Made by a program: the position numbers and the translations under genes. A DNA stretch of 34,269 nt from Kiritimatiellia bacterium (GTDB lineage: Bacteria; Verrucomicrobiota; Kiritimatiellia; UBA8416; JABMPJ01): the NCBI GenBank assembly GCA_030745755.1, contig JASLOA010000054.1, positions 1-34,269 on the forward strand, in the 5' to 3' direction. The notes under the pieces were generated by a model. That model did no database searches. It saw only the letters and a program-made list of their open reading frames with translations, and had not been told where the DNA came from. The first letter of the stretch is position 1; each line of letters opens with the position of its first letter. This document shows, piece after piece, positions 10,316 through 18,467 of the stretch.

Positions 10316-11279
10316 CTGTTTGTCCTTCTTTGTGCTCTTTGCGTTCCTTCGCGGCTGAACCGGAAGAATTGCTGTTCTGCTCCACCGGATCCAGCACCCA
10401 GCGCTTGTTGTGCCAGAACCACTGCTCCGGGTACTTTCGGATTGCCTCGTCAAAGTGGGCTATCACGGCGGCGGTCATTCTCTTGATATCTTCGCCCTTG
10501 TCGAGTGTCTTGTCGGGCCGCACGACCGGATAGGTTTCGGCAATCCGGTGCCGCGTCCATCCATCGCGAACGCAGCAGCAGGGGTATATCGGGAGGTTGG
10601 TCATGCGGGCAAAGAGCGCCATACCGCTTCCCATGTTCGCCTCACCGCCCAGAAACGGGATGGACAGATCGGGGTAGGGCATGCGCACATCAGGCAGGAT
10701 GGCCAGGTACTTGCCTTTCTTCAGGTGGCGCATGATCGGGCGCATGATATCGGTCTTACGCTCAATAATCACAGCGGCCGCCGCAGAGCGCAGTTCATGG
10801 AGGTATTGGTTGGTCAACGGGTTGCGCTGTTTGCCGACGATGATAATGATCGGAAAGCGGTGCACATGGCAGGCCAGTCCGGCCATCTCCCAGTTGCCCA
10901 TGTGCGGGAGGGCGATGATGGCTCCATGCCCGGCATCCCGCTCAGGAATCATCTGCTCGAGCATGTCACCACCGTCGAAGTGCTTCTTCAGCCAGTCGGG
11001 TGATGTGCGCGGAATGCGGAGGGCCTCAAAAGCGTTGAATATGGTGTTACGCCACGAGGTCCAGGCAATCTGGCGTATCCGCTTTGGCGGGGTGTCCTCT
11101 CCGAGTACGCTGGCGATGCGGCGCTCGGTTTCGTGCAGGCGCTTCCGGCCCAGGCGGAATGTTATGGTCGCCACCAGCCAGCCGACCGACAGGAGCAGGC
11201 GGTAGGGAACCACCTGCACGAGGCCGACGACCATCCGTACGGCTACGTATTCAGCAATATGTTTGGCGCGATAAGCCAT
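10302..11279 (-). CDS. Lauroyl-type (LpxL/HtrB family) acyltransferase
   Basis: 325 residues. The family transfers acyl chains onto lipid A precursors at the inner membrane. An N-terminal hydrophobic segment (about 12-42) is followed by the catalytic HX4E motif, His126-Glu131, in [11 protein letters not shown] later block, [29 protein letters not shown], fits the family's substrate region. The chosen start, MAYRAKH at 11279, has AGGAAA six bases upstream; a longer in-frame version would begin inside a dispersed repeat. The last ~18 residues are charged and are encoded by a nine-base repeat that also carries the dapL ribosome binding site. This implies an outer membrane with lipid A; the exact acyl position is not determinable. 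Confidence 0.85.
   Translation of the reverse strand: MAYRAKHIAEYVAVRMVVGLVQVVPYRLLLSVGWLVATITFRLGRKRLHETERRIASVLGEDTPPKRIRQIAWTSWRNTIFNAFEALRIPRTSPDWLKKHFDGGDMLEQMIPERDAGHGAIIALPHMGNWEMAGLACHVHRFPIIIIVGKQRNPLTNQYLHELRSAAAAVIIERKTDIMRPIMRHLKKGKYLAILPDVRMPYPDLSIPFLGGEANMGSGMALFARMTNLPIYPCCCVRDGWTRHRIAETYPVVRPDKTLDKGEDIKRMTAAVIAHFDEAIRKYPEQWFWHNKRWVLDPVEQNSNSSGSAAKERKEHKEGQTDDQS
10319..10354. repeat. Nine-base tandem repeat, about 4 units
   Basis: TTTGTCCTT, CTTTGTGCT, CTTTGCGTT, CCTTCGCGG. The repeat encodes the acyltransferase C-terminal tail ([10 protein letters not shown]) on the minus strand and contains the AAGGA in front of dapL. Confidence 0.6.
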
Positions 11280-11324
11280 GGCTCGTTTCCTGTCACACAA
11301 GCTCGCTCTCAAGACAAGAGGCTT

Positions 11325-11399
11325 TGTCATTCCGAGCGAAGCGAGGAATCTCCTATGCACTCAACGTTTCGGAGATTTCTCGCTTCGCTCGAAATGACA
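11325..11399. repeat. TGTCATTCCGAGCGAAGCGAG palindrome, copy 1
   Basis: Left arm TGTCATTCCGAGCGAAGCGA continues to GGAATCTC; the right arm ends CGCTTCGCTCGAAATGACA. The arms are inverted copies of ~28 bases with a few mismatches around a variable centre. Copies 2 and 3 are at 19662-19734 and 20335-20408. A short flank TGTCACACAA at 11291 resembles the flank of copy 3. Likely a non-autonomous palindromic element. Confidence 0.85.
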
Positions 11400-11443
11400 G
11401 GTTCCTTGTATGCGAACTTGTCAATCACGACACCAGCGGAGCT

Positions 11444-12520
11444 TCACTCCTTCTCTGCCGGAACACCCAGCTTCTCGGCCATTCCTGTGATGTCGAGCAG
11501 GTCGACCTCCAGCGTGGAGATAGTCACATCCTTGATCTGCAGGTTGCGCGCGGCCTCGAGGGCCACCATGATGTCGCCGCCTGCTCCGGTCAGGGCCTCG
11601 TTGCGCAGGCGTTCACCTTCGGCCTCGGCCTCCTTGACCAAACGCTGTCCGGCGGCCTGCTTCTGGTCGGCAATCAAGTCGGCATCGGCGGTCTTCTCGG
11701 TGACATACTTCTTATACTGTGCCTCGATCTTGGCGATCTGCAGATCCGTGGTTGCCTCCATATCGATCAGCTTGGCGTCCTTCTCTTTCGTGATTATCGC
11801 GATCAGCTTGGAGGTCTCGGCCTCGATGACCTGGGTCTTTCCACTCATGCGCTCTGCGTCGGCCATGGACTTATTGAGTTCCACTTCCTGGTCGGCCAGC
11901 TTCTTGCTGCGGATCTTGGCTTCGTACTTGGGATCGAATTCCACGTTGCGGATCAGGACGTCGATCACCTCAATGTAGTTGTCTTCAAGGGAGGCGGTCA
12001 GTTCATCGAAGACCTCCTTGGAGCGGCGGCGCTTCTGCTCCGGGGAGTAGAATTCCTCGGTGGTCATCTGGCCGAAGCGTCCCATACAGGCTTTCTCGGC
12101 CTCATTACGGACGATGGCGCGGTACTTGGTGCCGGCACCGGTATCGGCGTACAGCTTGTGGGCCATCCCTTCCGCGATGCGGTATTTGACGGTGACATCG
12201 AGGGATATCTTGTTGCCATCAACGGACTGAACCTTGACGTCGTCCTCGCCGGCGCTGCTGCCATGCCGGGCCTCTTTCGTCATTTCGAGGGTCTGCACGG
12301 TGCTGTCATAGCCGACCCAGGAGTCGATCGGGCCGAGGTCGCGGTGCCAGCCTGGACCAAAGTCGGCTTGGACGACGCCTTTCCTGCCGAAGATGCCATA
12401 CTGTTGAATCCTGACCCCGGTCTGCCCAATCGGGATGTCGACCGTTAGAAGTTGAACCGTGAGCCAGCCGCCGAGAATAACGGCGATCACGATGACCGAT
12501 AGTGCTTTGATGCTCTTCAT
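11444..12520 (-). CDS. SPFH/band-7 membrane protein (HflC/prohibitin-like), second of pair
   Basis: 358 residues. An N-terminal membrane anchor (about 5-27) is followed by an SPFH domain (about 30-200), then a long Ala/Glu/Lys-rich helical region (about 200-330) typical of band-7 proteins that form ring assemblies on the inner membrane, such as HflK-HflC, which regulate FtsH. AAGGGG lies about six bases before the ATG, and the gene begins 27 bases after its neighbour, so the pair is cotranscribed. No ftsH gene is in the window. Substrate and partner are inference. Confidence 0.85.
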   Translation of the reverse strand: MKSIKALSVIVIAVILGGWLTVQLLTVDIPIGQTGVRIQQYGIFGRKGVVQADFGPGWHRDLGPIDSWVGYDSTVQTLEMTKEARHGSSAGEDDVKVQSVDGNKISLDVTVKYRIAEGMAHKLYADTGAGTKYRAIVRNEAEKACMGRFGQMTTEEFYSPEQKRRRSKEVFDELTASLEDNYIEVIDVLIRNVEFDPKYEAKIRSKKLADQEVELNKSMADAERMSGKTQVIEAETSKLIAIITKEKDAKLIDMEATTDLQIAKIEAQYKKYVTEKTADADLIADQKQAAGQRLVKEAEAEGERLRNEALTGAGGDIMVALEAARNLQIKDVTISTLEVDLLDITGMAEKLGVPAEKE

Positions 12521-12547
12521 AATGGATACCCCTTGCTGAAGTTTTTG

Positions 12548-13666
12548 CTATTTGGTGGAGACGCCGATGGTTTCAGCGCCCCGCAGGTGTTCGAATCGCT
12601 CAACCGACCCCTCGACCGAGAACGGTTTGCCCGTGATGGCCAGCCCCTTGAGTCTGCGGGCATATTCCAGTTTAACCATATTGGCGCCGCCGGGTCCTTC
12701 CAGGGCCTCGCGCAGCGCCTTGATGCCGGCCGCCTCGGCCGCCTTCTGGGCCTTGATGGCCTCGGCGCGCTTCTCCAGTTGGTAGAACTCGGCCTCGGCC
12801 GCGATCGTCTTCTGTTCATAATAGGCATCGCCCTGCTTCATGGTCTTTCCAGCCTCGGCTTCGGCCGCAATGACCTTCTGCTGCATCTTGCCCTCGAACT
12901 GCTCAACGGCGACGTTCTTGAGGTTGGTCTCCTGGACCGTCATGGTCTCCTGCTTCTGTTTGGCGGCCAGGGCCTTGGACTGCTGGGCCTGAACGGTCTG
13001 GTCGGCTTCCTTCTTCTTCTTAATCATCTCCTCGTATTCCTTGTAGAAGTGCGGCCGACGTGGAATCAGGATGTGGTCGATGCGAATACCGAATCGCTCC
13101 AGCCGCTTGTTGCACTCGGCACGGGCGAGGTCGACTTTGGCGTCCCGCTTATTGGAGTCGTAGAACTCTTCCGTCGTGAGCTCGCCGAGGTAGTTGCGGG
13201 AGACGGAGCGTATGTAGTCGCGTGCCCACTTCTGCTTGTACTGGTCGCCCGGTCCGGAGGTCAGGATAATCTCCTCAGCCATATCGGTGTTAATGCGGTA
13301 CTGCACCTTCAGGTCCACGTAGACATCGCTGCCGTCTACGGTCTTGATCTTCAGGTCATCCCGCTCGGCCCGGTCGCCGCGCCCGATCTGCTCGGTCATT
13401 TCGAGGGTCTGGAGTGTCTTCTCCATGACATAGAACTCCTTGGTCAACCCGTTGTAGATCTGCTTGCCGGAACGGTCTATGACCTGGATGTTGCCGGTGA
13501 TCCGGTTGAGCAGGAAGCCGACCTGTTCGCCGCTGACCTCCTGGATGCGAATGGTCTTGGCCACGAAGAGCATGACGACGACCAGGGCCACAACGACCCA
13601 GATGGCGCTGCCGCTAAGGCGTCGCCGGATATCGTCAAGGTTAATGGGAGCTTGGGGCTGGTTCAT
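12548..13666 (-). CDS. SPFH/band-7 membrane protein (HflK/HflC-like), first of pair
   Basis: 372 residues. A short polar N-terminus precedes a membrane segment (about 21-40, IWVVVALVVVMLFVA). The SPFH domain follows (about 42-215; EVSGEQVGFLLNRITG, then TLEMTEQIGRGD, which parallels TLEMTKEARHG in the second protein). The C-terminal ~130 residues form a charged coiled-coil region. The two proteins are paralogous in layout, like HflK-HflC. No strong ribosome binding site is visible. It starts 25 bases downstream of a tRNA on the same strand, so the tRNA promoter at 13785-13813 probably drives both. Confidence 0.85.
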   Translation of the reverse strand: MNQPQAPINLDDIRRRLSGSAIWVVVALVVVMLFVAKTIRIQEVSGEQVGFLLNRITGNIQVIDRSGKQIYNGLTKEFYVMEKTLQTLEMTEQIGRGDRAERDDLKIKTVDGSDVYVDLKVQYRINTDMAEEIILTSGPGDQYKQKWARDYIRSVSRNYLGELTTEEFYDSNKRDAKVDLARAECNKRLERFGIRIDHILIPRRPHFYKEYEEMIKKKKEADQTVQAQQSKALAAKQKQETMTVQETNLKNVAVEQFEGKMQQKVIAAEAEAGKTMKQGDAYYEQKTIAAEAEFYQLEKRAEAIKAQKAAEAAGIKALREALEGPGGANMVKLEYARRLKGLAITGKPFSVEGSVERFEHLRGAETIGVSTK

Positions 13667-13691
13667 AAGAATACGCTCGCTTTCAGTAGAG

Positions 13692-13765
13692 TGGGCCCAG
13701 CTGGACTCGAACCAGCGACCTAGGGATTATGAGTCCCCAGCTCTGACCAACTGAGCTATGGGCCC
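13692..13765 (-). tRNA. tRNA with CAT anticodon (Ile2 or Met)
   Basis: A 74-nt cloverleaf read on the minus strand: acceptor GGGCCCA/TGGGCCC, D-arm AGCTCAGTTGGTCAGAGC, anticodon loop CTCATAA, T-arm CTGGTTCGAGTCCAG, discriminator A. CCA is not encoded, unlike the three other tRNAs here. The anticodon and T-arm region resembles E. coli tRNA-Ile2 (ileX; lysidine-modified CAU) more than initiator tRNA; elongator Met cannot be excluded. Confidence 0.92.
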
Positions 13766-13784
13766 GTCTTCAATTCAGGTTGGG

Positions 13785-13813
13785 AGAATACCCAAAGGAT
13801 CGAGGGGTGCCAA
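13785..13813 (-). promoter_or_regulatory. Predicted promoter of the CAT tRNA
   Basis: On the minus strand TTGGCA (13813-13808), 17 bases, TATTCT (13790-13785), followed about 20 bases later by the tRNA 5' end. Confidence 0.65.
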
Positions 13814-13840
13814 GTGCAGAACGGGGGCGTTTCAGAACGG

Positions 13841-14971
13841 CTACTGTGTCTCAAGTGTCTGGCGGAAGCAGTTCAGGAAGGCGTCGAACTGGTGTTTCTT
13901 GTCCATCTTCTCCTCCATGAGCTGGCGGGCCTTCTGGCCCATTTCGGCGCAGGCTTCACGGCTCTGCCAGGCGGACTCGATGGCGTCGGAGAACTGTTCG
14001 ATGTTGCCGGCGTCGGTCAGGTAGCCGGTCTCGCCTTCGATCACTACCTCGGGAATGCCGGCGAGCTTGGTTGAGATGACGGGCACCTTCATGGACATGG
14101 CTTCGAGCAGGACGTTGGGCAGTCCTTCCTTGTAGAGACTGGGGAGCGCGAGGATGTCGAGACGCTCAAAGACGTAGTTGGGCTCGTCTGTGAAGGGAAA
14201 GAAGGTCACATGCTTCTGTAACCCGTAGGCTTCGGTCACGGCCTTGAGCATGGCTTCATCAGGTCCTTCACCCACGAACATGACGTGGATGTCTGGCAGC
14301 TTGTCGGCATCGAGCAGCCGCTTGACTGCCTGGAGCAGGATGATCTGTCCCTTGCGGTTCTCGAGAGCGCCGATCGAACCGAGAACCGGTCCGGCATTCT
14401 CGGGAAGGGAATAGCGGCTGAAGGCTTCCGTCTTGGTCTCGGGCGTTGAGGTGAAGCGGTTGACTTCGGTTCCCTGGTAGACCAGGTCAATGCTCGCGGC
14501 GGGAATCTTGTAGACGTCAACCAGGTACTCCCTTGTGAAGTTCGTGATGCAGATGACCTGGGTGCTCACATCGGGGTCGGGCTGGTAGTACTCGCGCAGG
14601 TACCACGGCACGATCGAGCCGGTCTTGGGCATCAGCACGGTGTCGAGCGAGGCCGCCTTGATGCACTGGGCTGCATAGACGGAACAGTGGAAATCCTCGC
14701 GCGGGGGATGGACCGTGCACACGGCAACATCCATGTTGCGCAGGCCTTCGGTCCAGGCTTCCCGGTAGCTATCTGGGTTGGTGACAATATCATCCCAGTC
14801 ATAGGGGAAGACCGTGGCGCCGGCTTCGGCGCAGAGCGTTGCCACATGGCTGCCCTCTGGCGCCAGAACGGCTACGTCGTGGCCCTTGGCAATGAAGTCG
14901 CGCGTGGCTTCAATCACCCAGATCTGAGTGCCGCCGCGCAGGTGTGTGTCTTCAATGAATCCGATTCTCAT
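13841..14971 (-). CDS. GT4-type glycosyltransferase
   Basis: 376 residues with a GT-B fold. The N-terminal MRIGFIEDTHLRGGTQIWV has the Gly-rich acceptor-side loop. The C-terminal half has VLGSIGALENRKGQ and the sugar-nucleotide site DILALPSLYKEGLPNVLLEAMSM, with the usual E-x7-E arrangement. The ATG overlaps the stop of the upstream glycosyltransferase (ATGA at 14968-14971), so translation is probably coupled. Sugar donor and acceptor are not determinable. No polysaccharide polymerase or transporter is nearby. Confidence 0.88.
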   Translation of the reverse strand: MRIGFIEDTHLRGGTQIWVIEATRDFIAKGHDVAVLAPEGSHVATLCAEAGATVFPYDWDDIVTNPDSYREAWTEGLRNMDVAVCTVHPPREDFHCSVYAAQCIKAASLDTVLMPKTGSIVPWYLREYYQPDPDVSTQVICITNFTREYLVDVYKIPAASIDLVYQGTEVNRFTSTPETKTEAFSRYSLPENAGPVLGSIGALENRKGQIILLQAVKRLLDADKLPDIHVMFVGEGPDEAMLKAVTEAYGLQKHVTFFPFTDEPNYVFERLDILALPSLYKEGLPNVLLEAMSMKVPVISTKLAGIPEVVIEGETGYLTDAGNIEQFSDAIESAWQSREACAEMGQKARQLMEEKMDKKHQFDAFLNCFRQTLETQ

Positions 14972-16737
14972 AGGTGGGCTCCTCCAAGCGTTTCGATAAA
15001 GAGGTCGAACTTATGCTGCAGCATGCCCATGCTGTAGCGCAGGCGGACGGCGTTCTTGTTGTGTGCCCTGAGGTGGTGCAGAGACCCCGGAACCAGCATG
15101 ACCCTGGCAATGGCGTGCAGGAAGTCCTCCGGGAAGCCATCTTCAGGGAAGAGAATGTAGCGGATCTGCTCTTCTTCCGGCAAATGCTCGCCCACCACTT
15201 CGGCAAACACTTCCTCGGGGTAATACCGGCTGCAGGCAATTGCTATGCCGCCGGCACTGGATTCCACGATGGGCAGTCCACGACCCTCCGTCTCGCTGGG
15301 AAAGAGAATGATGGTTGCCAGGCGATAGATCTCCTCGATGTTCATCTTGGTCAGACCGTTCGGTTCCAGGGCGGGGTGGTCCTCGGTGCCGACCGAGAAG
15401 GCCACGAAGATGCGCTCTGCCACTGCCTGCGGCACGGCGTCCAGAACAGCGGTGTAGGCGGAGAGCACGGTTTCCAGGTCCTCCCGGTGCTCAATCGGAA
15501 CCGGGCCGCTGATATGGACGACAAGCTGGCGTTCGGGGTCACTCTCGAATTCATCACGGAACTCGGGATAATCCATGAGGGCGCCGATGAGTTGGAAGTC
15601 CTTTTCGATTCGCTTACGGGCGATCACACGCGTCGGCTGCAGGCAGTAAATGGTCTTCTCGTGTGAGGGGTCGAGCGTCAGGCCGCTTCGTGCACCACAA
15701 ACGATCGGGTGCTGGCTGGTCATCCAATCGCCCAGCTTCTCGAGGTGCTCGTGGATGCCGACGGTCTGCACGACCGGCTCTCCGTCGGACAGGATGTAGG
15801 CCATCTTGCGGCGGATGAGCTGCTGGTCTTCGTCAGTGAAGTGATCGAAGAAGGTGTCGCTGATGGATGTGCCAAGCTCGAAGACACGATCAGCGGCAAA
15901 GCCGAAGCGGGAAACGAGCTCCCTGGACTGGGGTGAGTTGATGTTGACTTGTACCCACCGCTCACCGTTCCAGGGATAGAGGCGCTGGAACAGGTTGAAG
16001 AACGGCTTGTTGCCGATGTTGCGGAAGAAGTGGTCCCGGGGTCCTGCCGCTTCGTCCGTGCTTCGTTCGGCAGCGGGCTTCCCGCCTTCCCAGTAGAAGT
16101 CGTGGTTGGAGTTGATGACATAGAGCCCCATCATCTCCGAGACGATGACCAGGGCAAGTTCCGCCGCCATGTTGCCGGGATTGGAGGGGATGTTGACGGG
16201 GATGATGAGAGAGATGTCGTTTTCGGCAAGGTAGTTGGCCAGCTTGCCGGCAATGACGGCGGCCTGCTTCCAGATCTCGTGGGCCATGGCATGCGAAACA
16301 TCACTGCCTTCGGGCATGTCTTCGTAGTAGAGCTTGGAGAACCACTTGCCGTCGTCCCACTTCGACCACCCGTTCATCCCTTCGATCTGATAGCGCTTCC
16401 AGTAGGGCTTGAGGACGATGTCGGCCTTGTCGTAGAAGTCGCCACCAATGAAAGAGAGTGGAATGCCGCCTTCATGGCAGGGACCAAAAAGATGTTCGAG
16501 GCATTGGGCGTACTTCGTGATCTCGATCGAAACGCCATCAATCCCATAGTCGTATGTGTAGAAGGCTGCGCCTCGGGATACCAGCTCACGGAATGCTGCG
16601 CGATCCTCGTGCTCGACGGTATCGGGGATCGCTGCGATCTGGTCCAGAAAGACCGAGATGTCGTCCCACGTCTCGATGCGTGCCGATTCGATTGTGGTCT
16701 GCATTTCCTGGCAGCGTTCTCTCAAGGTCAACGTCAT
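14968..16737 (-). CDS. Large GT-B glycosyltransferase
   Basis: 589 residues. The N-terminal half is unfamiliar but includes FIGGDFYDKADIVLKPYWKRY and PVNIPSNPGNMAAELALV, consistent with the acceptor domain of long GT4 enzymes of the sucrose-synthase or glycosyl-phosphate-synthase kind. The C-terminal half has LQPTRVIARKRIEKD, HISGPVP and ILFPSETEGRGLPIVESSAGG, the donor-binding E-x7-E region. The start at 16737 follows GGGAG by ten bases; Met12 is an alternative. It is the first gene of the two-gene operon under the promoter at 16771-16799. Product unknown; a soluble glycoside or surface glycan are both possible. Confidence 0.8.
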   Translation of the reverse strand: MTLTLRERCQEMQTTIESARIETWDDISVFLDQIAAIPDTVEHEDRAAFRELVSRGAAFYTYDYGIDGVSIEITKYAQCLEHLFGPCHEGGIPLSFIGGDFYDKADIVLKPYWKRYQIEGMNGWSKWDDGKWFSKLYYEDMPEGSDVSHAMAHEIWKQAAVIAGKLANYLAENDISLIIPVNIPSNPGNMAAELALVIVSEMMGLYVINSNHDFYWEGGKPAAERSTDEAAGPRDHFFRNIGNKPFFNLFQRLYPWNGERWVQVNINSPQSRELVSRFGFAADRVFELGTSISDTFFDHFTDEDQQLIRRKMAYILSDGEPVVQTVGIHEHLEKLGDWMTSQHPIVCGARSGLTLDPSHEKTIYCLQPTRVIARKRIEKDFQLIGALMDYPEFRDEFESDPERQLVVHISGPVPIEHREDLETVLSAYTAVLDAVPQAVAERIFVAFSVGTEDHPALEPNGLTKMNIEEIYRLATIILFPSETEGRGLPIVESSAGGIAIACSRYYPEEVFAEVVGEHLPEEEQIRYILFPEDGFPEDFLHAIARVMLVPGSLHHLRAHNKNAVRLRYSMGMLQHKFDLFIETLGGAHL

Positions 16738-16770
16738 AGTGCATGCTCTCCCGCCTTGTGATGAGTCGAC

Positions 16771-16799
16771 AGCATAGCAGGGGTGTCAGTGCTGGGCAA
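16771..16799 (-). promoter_or_regulatory. Predicted promoter of the glycosyltransferase pair
   Basis: On the minus strand TTGCCC (16799-16794), 17 bases, TATGCT (16776-16771). It gives a leader of roughly 25-30 bases. Confidence 0.55.
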
Positions 16800-16861
16800 A
16801 CATGCAAACGGGGAGCGCCGGGCTTGACGGGTGGGTGGGTGGCGTGCGATGGTCGGGGCCG

Positions 16862-16867
16862 TACTAT
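16862..16867 (+). promoter_or_regulatory. Possible -10 box of the 16888 gene
   Basis: TACTAT lies 20 bases before ATG 16888; the -35 region is poor. TTGACG at 16824 is too far upstream to pair with it. Confidence 0.25.
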
Positions 16868-16887
16868 TTAGCAGAAAGGTGTTGGCT

Positions 16888-17204
16888 ATGCGTAGAGTGT
16901 TCTCGATTGGTGTGTTGGTGGCGGTCGTGTTGGTGTCACAGGTGCGTTCGGCGGAAGAAGGGCGTGATCCTGAGGCGGTGCGGCAGGCCTATACGGCGGT
17001 GGCTTCGCGTCTGGACCAGGGCGGCGACCTGATGATCGTGGCGAATATTGATGGTCTGCTCGAACGGTTCATGGCGGACCTGGTAGAGATTGCCTCGACC
17101 GCTTCGGGTGGTGATGCTGAATCCAAGCAGGCCATGGAGACGGCGACAAAGCTCCATGCATTTCTCAAGAAGAGCGGCTTCTACGCGGTCAATGGTGTCG
17201 GCAT
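16888..17204 (+). pseudogene. Exported protein of unknown function, truncated by fusion
   Basis: About 105 residues remain in the original frame. There is a signal peptide (MRRVFSIGVLVAVVLVSQVRSA, cleavage after RSA), then a helical mature part containing LDQGGDLMIVANIDGLLERFM and LKKSGFYAVNGVGM. GAAAGG lies about nine bases upstream of the ATG. After GVGM the frame runs on through 17385 with atypical Pro/Arg-rich residues, while a different frame from 17205 encodes a recognisable pseudopilin tail. I therefore read the gene as cut and joined to another gene by a deletion. The family of the N-terminal part is not known to me. Confidence 0.7.
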
Positions 17205-17381
17205 GAGCAGTGGGCCATGGCGGAACGAAAGACTGATGGCGATGCGGTCGAGATTGAGGCCGCCTGTCAGTATATCAAGGGCGCCACGGTTCCCACCTGT
17301 CCCAAGGGCGGGACCTATGAGTTTCATCCCATTGGCAGTACGCCAACCTGCACCATTCCTGAGCATGCCCTGCAGTGGTAG
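17205..17381 (+). pseudogene. C-terminal fragment of a pseudopilin-like protein
   Basis: In the frame starting at 17205, about 58 residues read EQWAMAERK, then a stretch ending CPKGGTYEFHPIG and PTCTIPEHAL before TAG at 17379-17381. The EQWA start, the CPxGGTY block and the second cysteine are the usual C-terminal pattern of type II secretion/type IV pilus-like prepilins in Planctomycetes, Verrucomicrobia and Lentisphaerae. The prepilin signal and N-terminal helix are missing. It is out of frame with the upstream exported-protein fragment. Confidence 0.75.
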
Positions 17382-18235
17382 TTGAACCCACCGTACTGGT
17401 TCGCCAAGCCTGCCACACGGGAGAAGGCCCTCTGTGGCATCCGGACGAGCAGTGCCTGTACTGGCTCGACATTCCTGAAGGGCTGCTGTTTCGCCACCAG
17501 TTTGAGCGCGGCGAAACCGAGACGTTCGAGGTCGGGGCGGCCGTGGGAGGTATGACGCTGCAGCAAGATGGTTGCCTGGCGCTCTTTATGGCGGAGGGCA
17601 CCGTCAGGGTCTGGCGGCATGGGCAGTTCCTTCGCACCGTCCTGGAGGAGATTCCCGAGGAACGGGGCAACCGTTTTAACGATGTTATCGCCGATCCGGA
17701 AGGTCGGGTATTCTGTGGCGTAATGTCCACCGAGAAGCGGGCCGGCCGACTCTATCGTCTGGATCCGGATGGCACGCTGACCGTTGTGGTTGAGGACACA
17801 GGAACAGCCAACGGCATGGGTTTCTCGCCTGATCTGAAGCGCATGTACTTCTGTGACTCGCGCAAACGCACGCTTTCGGTATTCGACTATGACCGGGAGA
17901 CGGGCGCTATCGCAAACCGTCGGGTGCTTGTGCGACCGGAGGGCGATGAGGGCAAGCCGGACGGAATGACCGTCGATGCCGAGGGCCGCCTGTGGTCGGC
18001 ACGTTGGGATGGTGCACGCCTCGTGCGACTGGACAGTCAGGGAGGAGCATTGCTTCGGATCGATTTTCCGGTTCGTAATGTCTCCTGCGTGACGTTTGGC
18101 GGGCCCGAATACACGGACATCTTCGTCACAACGGCGAGCGCGGGAGATCCCGACGCCAACGGCGAACTATCCGGCTCACTCTTCCACCTGAACCTGGGCA
18201 TCCGCGGCTGCGCAGACTTTCGATCAGCGCTGTAA
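17375..18235 (+). CDS. SMP-30/gluconolactonase family protein
   Basis: 286 residues, a six-bladed propeller metal-dependent lactonase of the SMP-30 family, which opens sugar lactones such as gluconolactone. Metal-binding positions match the family: Glu17 (GEGP), the NRFND block (Asn99/Asn102), Asn146 (TANGMGFSPD) and Asp196 (GKPDGMTVD). It starts at a GTG inside the end of the pseudopilin fragment and has no clear ribosome binding site, so it may depend on translation from upstream or on a start I cannot define. No sugar-acid pathway gene is adjacent. Confidence 0.88.
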   Translation: MVVEPTVLVRQACHTGEGPLWHPDEQCLYWLDIPEGLLFRHQFERGETETFEVGAAVGGMTLQQDGCLALFMAEGTVRVWRHGQFLRTVLEEIPEERGNRFNDVIADPEGRVFCGVMSTEKRAGRLYRLDPDGTLTVVVEDTGTANGMGFSPDLKRMYFCDSRKRTLSVFDYDRETGAIANRRVLVRPEGDEGKPDGMTVDAEGRLWSARWDGARLVRLDSQGGALLRIDFPVRNVSCVTFGGPEYTDIFVTTASAGDPDANGELSGSLFHLNLGIRGCADFRSAL

Positions 18236-18242
18236 AATGGTT

Positions 18243-18271
18243 TTGACCTGTGGGGGCGACCCGACTAGTAT
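18243..18271 (+). promoter_or_regulatory. Predicted promoter of tRNA-Leu
   Basis: TTGACC (18243-18248), 17 bases, TAGTAT (18266-18271). The tRNA begins 20 bases later. Confidence 0.65.
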
Positions 18272-18290
18272 GCCCCCTGCTTTTCGTTAC

Positions 18291-18378
18291 GCACCCGTGG
18301 TGAAATTGGCATACACGCATGGTTCAGGTCCATGTGCCCGTTGAGGGCGTGGAGGTTCGACTCCTCTCGGGTGCACCA
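18291..18378 (+). tRNA. tRNA-Leu(CAG)
   Basis: An 88-nt class II tRNA. Acceptor GCACCCG/CGGGTGC, anticodon stem CATGG/CCATG with loop TTCAGGT (anticodon CAG), a long variable arm GTGCCCGTTGAGGGCGT, T-loop TTCGACT and encoded CCA. Confidence 0.96.
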
Positions 18379-18385
18379 CTCACTC

Positions 18386-18454
18386 GGCCGGGGATGCCTT
18401 CCTTGGCTGGAGTATCGCTTCGCGATAATGGGCCTGCGGAAGGCATCCCCGGCC
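18386..18454. repeat. Structured inverted repeat, unit 1 of 2
   Basis: A perfect 17-bp outer stem, GGCCGGGGATGCCTTCC (18386-18402) with GGAAGGCATCCCCGGCC (18438-18454). It encloses TTGGCTGGAG and an inner hairpin TATCGC-TTC-GCGATA (18413-18427). It begins eight bases after tRNA-Leu and could end its transcript, though no T-run follows. Confidence 0.8.
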
Positions 18455-18467
18455 TCGCTCGTGTAAT

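Noticed and set aside
10316-10453. N-terminal extension of DapL to 10453
   Set aside because: It reads through the acyltransferase 3' end; the family N-terminus and a good ribosome binding site fit 10315.
11280-11360. Longer N-terminus of the acyltransferase
   Set aside because: It would start inside the TGTCATTCC repeat, and the family-like N-terminus begins at 11279.
11084-12448. Plus-strand open frame of 454 codons opposite the acyltransferase and second SPFH gene
   Set aside because: It crosses two well-supported genes and a repeat, has no motifs, and is a product of GC-rich antisense frames.
12533-13723. Plus-strand open frame of 396 codons opposite the first SPFH gene
   Set aside because: The Leu/Gly/Val-rich translation mirrors the Glu/Lys/Ala coiled coil on the other strand, and it runs through a tRNA.
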